A stretch of DNA of 64,000 nucleotides, taken from Tsukamurella sp. 1534. Its GTDB lineage: Bacteria; Actinomycetota; Actinomycetes; Mycobacteriales; Mycobacteriaceae. Location: assembly GCF_000312385.1 (NCBI RefSeq), contig NZ_HE997626.1:1010900-1074899 (forward strand). The letters are read 5' to 3'. Below the pieces are notes generated by a model, which was not told where the DNA came from, did not search any database, and worked only from the letters and a program-made list of their open reading frames with translations. The translations under genes were made by a program, and so were the position numbers. Shown piece by piece: positions 44,444 to 52,300 of the stretch; position 1 is the first letter of the stretch; the number at the start of each line of letters is the position of its first letter.

Positions 44444-44554
44444 ACGTTTCACATGCGAACCACGGGCGACACCGTCCCTGGATCTCATCGAAATCACAGG
44501 GTAAGGCGTTACCGACTCTCCCGGTTTCCTCAGAAAAGTCGTCTGCACCACAAT

Positions 44555-44596
44555 ACGACAAAGGGCCTCGTTCTTCCGAACGAGGCCACTTGTCGT
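44555..44596 (-). terminator. Terminator hairpin after mycolyltransferase copy 2
   Basis: A 10-base stem (44564-44573 with 44578-44587, loop TTCC) is extended by a seven-base outer stem (44555-44561 with 44590-44596) across a 2x2 internal loop. It follows the stop of the gene ending at 44624. Confidence 0.8.
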
Positions 44597-44623
44597 GAGC
44601 AATTCGTCAGGCGCCGCGACGGG

Positions 44624-45601
44624 TTACTTCGAGAACCAACCCGTGCGCTGCATCTGCCAAACCTGATCCTGCCAGTAGCCCCAGGTGTGGGTGCCGGCCG
44701 GCGGGAAGTCGTAATGCACGTTCTTCAGGCCCGCGCGCTTGGCGGCGCCCTCGAACGACCGCGCCTGCGACAGCGCCAGCCACTCGAGCGGCACGCCCTG
44801 GATCACGTCGGCGGGGCCGGGGTTCGGGGTGTACTTGCCGAACACGCCGTTACCGGCCGAGATCCACAGCGGGATGTTGCGCAGGCGGTTGATCTGCACC
44901 GTCGGGTCGTTCTTGGCCCAGCGCGAGTCCAGCGGGCCGCCCCACATGTCGAGGCCGGCGTTGTAGCCGCTCGAATCGAGCGAGGCGATGCCGACGGCGA
45001 TCGGGATGCCGGGGGCCGAGATGTTGTTCAGGCCCGAGAGCGACGCGGCGCGCTTGTAGTAGCCGTTCGACTCGAGGGCGTTGATGATCGCGCCGCTGCC
45101 GGACATCGAGAGGCCGACCAGCGAGACGTTGTCGCTGAAGCCGAGGCTCTTGATGTACTGCGGGAGGCTGTTCTTCAGGAACGACGCCCAGGTGTAGCGG
45201 TACGGCTGGCGGTTGGTCGACGACGGGGCCTGCCAGTCGGTCATCCAGCTCGAGGTGCCGCCGACGGGCATGACGACGTTGATGCCCTTCTGCGACAGGA
45301 AGGCGACGTTCGCGTCGCGCTCCCAGCCGGAGACGTCCCAGGTGGCGCGCAGGCCGTCGAGCAGGACGACGGTCGGGGCCTTCTTGGGGTCGGTGGTGGT
45401 CGAGGCCCAGGTGCGGACCTTGACGTTCGGCATGCCGGCGCCGTTGACGAAGGCCTGCTTGAAGCCCTTCGGCGGGTTCTTCGCCGAACCCGGACCCCAC
45501 GCGTTCGCCGCACCCGTGCCGGCGATCGTCAGGGCCGGAATGGCAGCCACGGTGATCGCGGCGGCGGTGGCCTTCGTGGCCCAGCCGTTGCGCATACGCA
45601 T
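44624..45601 (-). CDS. Antigen-85-type mycolyltransferase (tandem copy 2)
   Basis: A 325-residue secreted mycolyltransferase, clearly a paralogue of its downstream neighbour: long identical stretches such as AWGPGSAKNPPKGFK, WASTTTDPKKAPTVVLL and YTPNP are shared. Signal peptide about 1-34 (cleavage near AANAWG). The nucleophile Ser165 is in GLSMSG, and the catalytic His is in GTHTWGYWQDQVW. An ATG six bases later in the same frame is an alternative start. It has a separate promoter 130 bases upstream and its own terminator, so the two copies are expressed independently. Confidence 0.93.
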   Translation of the reverse strand: MRMRNGWATKATAAAITVAAIPALTIAGTGAANAWGPGSAKNPPKGFKQAFVNGAGMPNVKVRTWASTTTDPKKAPTVVLLDGLRATWDVSGWERDANVAFLSQKGINVVMPVGGTSSWMTDWQAPSSTNRQPYRYTWASFLKNSLPQYIKSLGFSDNVSLVGLSMSGSGAIINALESNGYYKRAASLSGLNNISAPGIPIAVGIASLDSSGYNAGLDMWGGPLDSRWAKNDPTVQINRLRNIPLWISAGNGVFGKYTPNPGPADVIQGVPLEWLALSQARSFEGAAKRAGLKNVHYDFPPAGTHTWGYWQDQVWQMQRTGWFSK

Positions 45602-45959
45602 TCGAGACTCTCTTCCTCGTTGTCGCCCTGCGGGGCGTCCGTACCGTCCTCGACGGGCCTCGGTCGGCCGCGCGGCTACCACAGGGTGAGGTCCTGGGCC
45701 ACCGCCGAAGACGGAGCAGTGCTCGTCAGGCACTGTATGCGAGAACCCAGTTCCTGACAAACTCTTAGTCGGCGGTTGGGACACGAACGTTACGTACGCC
45801 TTTGAACTTGATCCTTCCCCGCAGGTCACCGAGGTACGCGGGGTGATTTTTCCACCTGAATCACCCTGCGACGGAACCCGTCACTTTCTCAGGTTCCGCC
45901 CAGAATCACCGCCGTCCCAGGGGCGCCGCCCGGGTCCGTCACGACGTAGCGTGGTGGGC
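45602..45959. promoter_or_regulatory. Divergent intergenic region with the mycolyltransferase copy 2 promoter
   Basis: On the minus strand TTGTCA (45760-45755), a 17-base spacer and TACAGT (45737-45732) form a strong promoter about 130 bases before the ATG at 45601, leaving a 5' leader of roughly 125 bases. On the plus strand TAGCGT at 45947-45952 precedes the reductase GTG by seven bases. No gene lies in this 358-base stretch. Confidence 0.7.
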
Positions 45960-46448
45960 GTGTCGTTCTCCCTCCCCGAACTCCCGGACTCCCCCGCCGA
46001 GCGCTACGCCGAACTCGCCGACTACGCCCGCGCCCTGGTCGCGGGCGAACCCGACCGCATCGCCAACGCCGCGAACCTCTCCGCGCTGGTGAAGGCGACG
46101 GTGCCCGACCTCAACTGGGTGGGCTTCTACTTCTACGACGGGACCGAGCTCGTGGTCGGCCCCTTCCAGGGCCTGCCCGCATGCATCCGGATCCCCCTCG
46201 ACCGCGGGGTCTGCGGCGCCGCCGCCCGGACCCGCGAGACCCAGCGGGTGGACGACGTGCACGCCGTCGCCGACCACATCGCGTGCGACGGGGCGACCAA
46301 CTCCGAGCTGGTGGTCCCCCTGATCGGCCGCTCGGGCGAGCTCATCGGCGTGTTCGACCTGGACAGCGAGAGCACCGGCCGCTTCTCCGACGAGGACCGC
46401 CGCGGCCTCGAGGCCGTCGCAGCCGTGTTCGTGGACTCGCTGGGCTAG
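45960..46448 (+). CDS. Free methionine-(R)-sulfoxide reductase (GAF domain)
   Basis: A 162-residue single-GAF-domain enzyme that reduces free methionine-(R)-sulfoxide, repairing oxidised methionine with thioredoxin. The three conserved cysteines are in ACIRIPLDRGVCGAAART and HIACDGATNSE. The family is normally about 160 residues, so GTG 45960, seven bases after TAGCGT, is chosen over a start 39 codons earlier that would add an unstructured extension. The stop shares CTAG with the convergent FAD oxidase gene. Confidence 0.92.
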   Translation: MSFSLPELPDSPAERYAELADYARALVAGEPDRIANAANLSALVKATVPDLNWVGFYFYDGTELVVGPFQGLPACIRIPLDRGVCGAAARTRETQRVDDVHAVADHIACDGATNSELVVPLIGRSGELIGVFDLDSESTGRFSDEDRRGLEAVAAVFVDSLG

Positions 46449-47794
46449 AAGCCGCGGCCGGGGTTGAGGAGGTTCTTCGGGTCCCAGACGGCCTTGATCC
46501 CGCGGTGCAGGTCGAGCACGTCCTCGGAGAGCTCGTCGCCGACCCAGCGCGCCTTGAGGACGCCCACGCCGTGCTCGCCGGTGAGGGTTCCGCCCAGGTC
46601 GAGGGCGGCCTGGAAGACCTCGTCGGCCGCGTCCCACACCGCCTGCGGCACCTCGGTGAGCTCGCGCGGGTAGATCAGGGTCGGATGCAGGTTGCCGTCG
46701 CCGGCGTGCGCGCAGGTGGGGATCCGCACGTCGTGCTTCGCGGCGATCTCCTCGATCCGCGCGAACATCTCCGGCAGCTTCGACCGCGGCACGCCCACGT
46801 CCTCGGAGAACATGTTGCCCGCGTGCTCGTAGGCGTGGAAAGCGGCGCGCCGGACAGCCAGCAGCTCCGCGGCCTCGGCCGGATCGTCCGAGACCACCAC
46901 GTAGTGGGCGCCGGCCGCGTCGAACTCGCGGGCCAGCACGGCCGCGTCCTCCGGCGTGGTGCCCTGGCCGATGAGCATCGCCCGGGTCTCCTCCTCGAGA
47001 CCGAACGGGCGCAGGTCCTCGACGCACTCCAGGGTGCCGCGGTCCATGAGCTCCATGAGCGCCGGCACCACGCCGGTACGGACCACCGCGGCCACCGCCG
47101 ACGCGGCGCTCACCACGTCCGGGTAGGCCGCCGCCACCGTGGTGGGCGGGATCGGCGGGGCCGGCTTGAGCTTGACGGTGACCTCGGTGACGATGCCGAG
47201 CGTGCCCTCGCTGCCACACAGCAGCTGGGTCAGGTCGTAGCCGGTGACGCCCTTGACGGTGCGCCGCCCCGTCGTGATGATCCGCCCGTCCGGCAGGACG
47301 ACGGTGAGCCCGAGGACGTATTCGCGGGTGACGCCGTGCATCACGCACCGCAGGCCGCCCGCGTTGGTGGCCACGTTCCCGCCGATCGAGCAGATCTCGA
47401 ACGACGACGGGTCGGGCGGATACATCAGGCCGTGCTCGCGCGCCGCCGCGTCCAGGTCGGCGTTGATCACGCCCGCCTCGGCGATCGCGTACTGATCGGC
47501 GACGCTGATCTCCTTGATCGCCGTCATCCGGCCGAGGGAGATGACCACGCAGCCGTCGATGGCGGCCGCGCCGCCCGCCAGGCCGGTGCCGGCGCCGCGG
47601 GGCACCATCACCACGTCGTTCACATAGCACCACGTCGCGACCGCGGCGACGTCCTCCGTGGTCTCGGCGAGCACCACCGCGAGCGGCACGCCGCCGTAGA
47701 CGGGCGAGCAGCGGTCCGTCGCATACGCCGCCGTGACATCGGGGTCGGTCAGCACCGCCCCGGTGATCTGCGGAAAGCCCTCCGGGAGAGCCAT
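46445..47794 (-). CDS. FAD-binding oxidase (GlcD/D-lactate dehydrogenase type)
   Basis: A 449-residue flavoprotein. The FAD-binding PCMH domain lies at about 30-215 (PRGAGTGLAGGAAA, then CSIGGNVATNAGGLRCVMHG), and the C-terminal FAD-oxidase domain at about 220-445 (AHAGDGNLHPTLIYP, GTLTGEHGVGVLKARW). It oxidises a 2-hydroxy acid such as glycolate or D-lactate, but the substrate is unconfirmed. It starts on the base following the accD4 stop region with no gap, so it is co-transcribed with accD4; this gene is not part of the mycolate block in Mycobacterium tuberculosis. Confidence 0.9.
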   Translation of the reverse strand: MALPEGFPQITGAVLTDPDVTAAYATDRCSPVYGGVPLAVVLAETTEDVAAVATWCYVNDVVMVPRGAGTGLAGGAAAIDGCVVISLGRMTAIKEISVADQYAIAEAGVINADLDAAAREHGLMYPPDPSSFEICSIGGNVATNAGGLRCVMHGVTREYVLGLTVVLPDGRIITTGRRTVKGVTGYDLTQLLCGSEGTLGIVTEVTVKLKPAPPIPPTTVAAAYPDVVSAASAVAAVVRTGVVPALMELMDRGTLECVEDLRPFGLEEETRAMLIGQGTTPEDAAVLAREFDAAGAHYVVVSDDPAEAAELLAVRRAAFHAYEHAGNMFSEDVGVPRSKLPEMFARIEEIAAKHDVRIPTCAHAGDGNLHPTLIYPRELTEVPQAVWDAADEVFQAALDLGGTLTGEHGVGVLKARWVGDELSEDVLDLHRGIKAVWDPKNLLNPGRGF

Positions 47795-49369
47795 TTACAT
47801 CGGCATGAGGTAGGTGCGGCGGGGCACGCGCTGAAGCTCCTTGTCCTGCAGCTGGCGCAGGCACTTGCGGATCAGCAGGCGCGTGTCCTTCGGCTCGATC
47901 ACGCCGTCGATGTAGCCGCGCTCGGCGGCCAGCCACGGCGTGGCCATGAACTGGTTGTAGAAGTCGACGAACGCCTGCCGGATGGCCGGGCCGTTCTCGC
48001 CGGCCTCCTCGATCTCGCGGCGCTTGATGATGGCCGCGGCGCCCTCGGCGCCCATCACGGCCAGGCGCGCCGTCGGCCACGCGAACACGAAGTCGGCGCC
48101 CAACTGCTTCGACCCCATCACGGCCCACGCGCCGCCGTACGACTTGCGCAGGATGATGGTGACCTTGGGGACGGCCGCCTCGACGTAGCTGAATATGAAC
48201 TTGCCCGACCGGCGGATGGTGCCGATCTTCTCCTCCTCGACGCCCGGCAGGATGCCCGGCACGTCGACCAGGAACACCAGCGGGATGTTGAAGGAGTTGC
48301 ACAGGCGCACGAACCGCGCGGCCTTCTCCGACGCCTGGGTGTCCAGGGTTCCCGCCATGTGCATCGGCTGGTTGGCCACGACGCCCACGGGCTGGCCGTC
48401 CGACCGCGCGAAGCCGGTCACGATGTTCGGCGCCCACAGCTCGGCGTACTCCAGGAAGTCGCCGTCGTCGAAGACGCGCAGGATCACGTCGTGGATGTCG
48501 TAGCCCGCGTTGTCGGCGTCCGGGATGATCGACTCGAGGTCGAGGTCCGACTCCGTGACCTCGGGCTCGATGCCCGGGTTGACCAGCGGCGGGCGCTGGT
48601 GGATCGAGTCCGGCATGAAGGACAGGTAGCGCTTGACCCAGTCGAACGCGGCCTTCTCGTCGGCGGCGATGTGGTGCAGGTTTCCCCACTGCGCCTGCTT
48701 GATCGCGCCGCCCAGGTCCTCCGCGGAGGTCATCTCGCCGGTGGTCGGCCGGATCACCTCGGGGCCCGTGACGAACATGTAGGTGTTGTCCTGCACGCCC
48801 ACGAGCACATCGGTGTTGGCGGGCGCGTAGACGGCGCCGCCCACGCAGGTGCCGAGGATCATCGAGATCTGCGGGACCTGGCCGCACAGGCCGTCCTGGT
48901 GCCGCCCGAGCTCTGCGTACCACGCGATCGACGTGGCCGCGTCCTGGATGCGGGCGCCGCCCGAATCGTTGATGCCCACGACGGGCAGGCCGGCGGTCGC
49001 GGCGAAGTCGTAGAGCTTCACCATCTTCCGGCCGAACATCTCGCCGACGGTGCCGGCGCCCACCGTCTGATCGTGGCTGAACGCCGCGACCTTCCGGCCG
49101 TTGACGGTGCCGTAGCCGATGACCACGCCGTCCTTGATCTTGGCGTCGCCCGGCGACTTGGCCAGCTGGTCCAGCTCGACGAAGGTGCCCTCGTCGAACA
49201 GCATGTTCATCCGCTGCCGGGCGCTGGGCAGGCCCTTCGCGTCACGACGGGCCCTGGCCCGCTCGCTGCCGGGATCCGACGCCGCCTCGAGGCGACGGTG
49301 CAGGTCCGCGAGCTTGCCCGCGGTGGTGCTGAGGTCCACCTGGTCCGATACGTCCGTCACGTCTGTCAC
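47795..49369 (-). CDS. accD4: Acyl-CoA carboxylase beta subunit AccD4
   Basis: A 524-residue carboxyltransferase subunit. The N-terminal and C-terminal crotonase-type domains are present (GGARIQDAATSIAWYAELGRH, GGAVYAPANTDVLVG, and VDVPGILPGVEEE with ILRKSYGGAWAVMGSKQL). In mycolata AccD4 joins AccA3, AccD5 and AccE to carboxylate the C24-C26 (or shorter) acyl-CoA that Pks13 condenses. It follows pks13 after 19 bases and is in the same cluster. The start may be the GTG at 49369 or, nine bases later, the GTG at 49360, which lies seven bases past TAGGGT (49373-49368) and would be leaderless. Confidence 0.95.
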   Translation of the reverse strand: MTDVTDVSDQVDLSTTAGKLADLHRRLEAASDPGSERARARRDAKGLPSARQRMNMLFDEGTFVELDQLAKSPGDAKIKDGVVIGYGTVNGRKVAAFSHDQTVGAGTVGEMFGRKMVKLYDFAATAGLPVVGINDSGGARIQDAATSIAWYAELGRHQDGLCGQVPQISMILGTCVGGAVYAPANTDVLVGVQDNTYMFVTGPEVIRPTTGEMTSAEDLGGAIKQAQWGNLHHIAADEKAAFDWVKRYLSFMPDSIHQRPPLVNPGIEPEVTESDLDLESIIPDADNAGYDIHDVILRVFDDGDFLEYAELWAPNIVTGFARSDGQPVGVVANQPMHMAGTLDTQASEKAARFVRLCNSFNIPLVFLVDVPGILPGVEEEKIGTIRRSGKFIFSYVEAAVPKVTIILRKSYGGAWAVMGSKQLGADFVFAWPTARLAVMGAEGAAAIIKRREIEEAGENGPAIRQAFVDFYNQFMATPWLAAERGYIDGVIEPKDTRLLIRKCLRQLQDKELQRVPRRTYLMPM

Positions 49370-49388
49370 CCTATCCCTTCGCCTCGAA

Positions 49389-52300
49389 CTACTCGGCGCC
49401 GTCCGCGGCGTTCAGCTCGGACGCCATGTGCTGCGCGATCCTGCCGATGTACGGCTCGTCGATGAGCTGCAGGTGATCGCCGCCGATCTTGACGATCCGC
49501 AGGTCCTCGACGACCGGGGCCCAGCCGCCGTCCGGCGCGATGTCCGCGAAGTTCGGCTCCAGCTCGATCGCCCCGTCGTGCATCTTGTCGGCGCGGTACA
49601 GCGTGACCGTGCCGTCGAAGTGCCCGTAGTCGGCGGGGTTCACCTTGAGCAGCGCGCGGTTGTCGATGAACGACGTGCGCTGGTGCTCGATCATCGAGGT
49701 GGGCACCTTCTTGTCGGACAGCTGCACCAGCTCCATGATGATCCGGAACTGGCCCTCGTCGTCCGCGGCCACCAGGCGGTCCATCGGCAGCTCGACCTCG
49801 TCGCCGATGTCGTAGTTCTTGCGCGCGAACTTCTCCCAGCGCTCCAGGCGGGCCTTCTTCTCGTCCGGCTCGTCGGTGAGCGGCACCGTGGGCGCCACCA
49901 CGTCCAGCAGGCCGATGTACTCCACCTTCTCGCCGGCGTCGTCGAGGCCGCGCGCCACGCCGTAGGCGAAGGCGCCGCCCAGGCTCCAGCCCGCGACCCG
50001 GTACGGGCCCTCCGGCTGGACCTCACGGATCTTCGGCAGGTACTCGCGCACCCGCTCCTCGATCTCGCCCTCCACGCGCTCGATGCCGTAGATCGGCAGG
50101 TCCTCCGGCAGCTTCCGGAGCAGCGCCTCGTAGGCCATGGTGTTGCCGCCCGCGGGGTGGAACAGGAAGAGCGGCTTGCGCGTCGAGCCCTCGGGGTTGC
50201 GCAGGGTGCGCACGAAGCCGTCCACCGGGGTGGCCGCGTCCATCACGGCGCCCACGTAGGTGGCCATCTGCTCGATGTTCGTCGAGTCGATGACGTCCTC
50301 GATGTCGATCTCGCCGCCGGCCCGCTCCGAGAGGCGCGCGGTGAGCTTCTCCGCCACGTCCTCCGACAGCACCTCGAGCTCGTTGAACACGCCGCCCGGC
50401 GACTTCCCGACCACGATCGCGTAGGTCGCGAAGGTGAGGCGCTCCGCCGCGTCGCGCGGGGGCACCCCGTCGCCCACGGCCTCGGCGACGGCGGCGCCGT
50501 CGAGAAGGTCGGGGCCGTCGGCGGTCTCGGGCTCGGTGGTCTCGGGCTCGGTGGTCTCCGCCTCCGTCTTCGGGCCCGACGGTGCCTCGGCCGGGGCCGC
50601 CGCCTTCGCCGCGGCCTCCTCCTTGGCGGCCTTCATCATCTCGGCGAGCTGGCCGGCGTCGGCCATCTCGCCCGTGCCGGTCTGGTGCTCGGCCAGTGCG
50701 TCCACCTGATCGCGGTGCTCGACCGCGTACTCGACGAACTGCACCACGTCGTTGAAGGACGCGTCGCGCACCGCCTGGATCTGGATCGGCGGGATGTCGA
50801 ACTCGTACTCGGCGCGGTTCTTGATGCGCATCGCGATGAGCGAGTCCATGCCCAGGTCGATCAGCGGGATCTCCTTGGGCAGGTCCTCGATCTCGAAGCC
50901 CATGGTCTCCGCGATGATCACGCCGAGCCGATGCTCCACGGTCTCACCGGAATCCGGCGACCAGATCTCCGCCGCACCCTCGGGGGCCGGGGCCTCGGTC
51001 TCGTCCGAGACGGTGATCTCGGGCTCGGCCTCCAGATCGTCCGGGGCCGCGGCCGCGGCGGCGGCCGCCGGTGCCGCCGCCCTGGTGATGCTCGGCTCCG
51101 CGGCGGTGCCGGCGGCCTCGCCGCCCACGACGACCGCGTCGAGCAGGAGGCGGAATCCGCTGCCGGCGCCACGGTTCTCGTGCACCTGGATCGACGCGCC
51201 GCCCGGGTGCGGGGTGAGCGTGGTGGTCAGGGTGAGCCCGTCCTTCGGCTCGCCGTGCTCCACCGCCGCGGTGACGGCGGCACCGTCGAGCACCTGGCCG
51301 GCGGCGAGCCGCGCGAGCTCCACGAGGGAGATCTCGGTCTGATCGCCCAGGGTGAGCGCGCCCGCGTCGAGCTGCCACACGTGCCGGCCGTCCGGCAGCG
51401 CGACGTGCCCGCCGGGGACCACGCCCGAGCCGCCGTCGGGCAGCTTCGTCTGGATCCAGATGTGCTTGCGCTGGAAGCGGGTCCGCGGGATCGGCGCGTA
51501 CCGGCCGGGGCCGAACAGCGACGCGACGTCCACGTCGTGGCCGCGGGCGAACACGGTGGCGAGCGCGGTCATGACGGTGCCCTGCTCGTCCTCCTTGCGC
51601 TTGAGCGTCTGCACCAGCGCGGCGTCCTGGATGCCGGAGCCGAAGGTGACCGCGGCCACGGAGATCAGGGTGATCGGGTTCGGCGAGAACTCGATGAACG
51701 TGCGGTAGCCGGCCTCGACGGCCTTCTCCACGGCCTGGGTGAACCACACGCTGTGCCGCAGGCCCTTGATCCAGTAGTCCACGTCGTGCACCGGCGCGTG
51801 CCCGGCCTTGTAGAACTCCTCCTTGTTCACGGTGGAGTACATGGGGTACTGCAGGGGGTGCGGCTCGATGCCCATGAGCTCGGCCTGCAGCTCGCCCAGC
51901 AGCGGGTCCATCTGCGAGGTGTGGGATGCGCCGCGGGTCACCAGCTTCCGGGCCATCAGGCCCTTCGCCTCGGTCTCCTCGACGATCTGGTCGATCACCT
52001 TGCCGGGGCCGCCGAGCACGGTGTGCGTGGGCGCGGCGTAGACGCAGATCTCCAGGCCCTCGTAGTCGCCGAGCACCGTCTCGATGTCGTCGGCGCTGTA
52101 CTCGACGAGCGCCATGAAGCGCTCCATCTCCTCGGGCAGCATCGCCTCGCCCTCGCCCATGAGGCGCGAGCGGTTGCAGATGACGCGCACGGCGTCCTCC
52201 AGCGACAGGCCGCCGGTGAGCCACGCCGCGGTGGCCTCGCCCATCGAATGCGGAAGCACCACACCGGGTTCGATGCCGTGGTGCCGGAACAGTCCCACGA

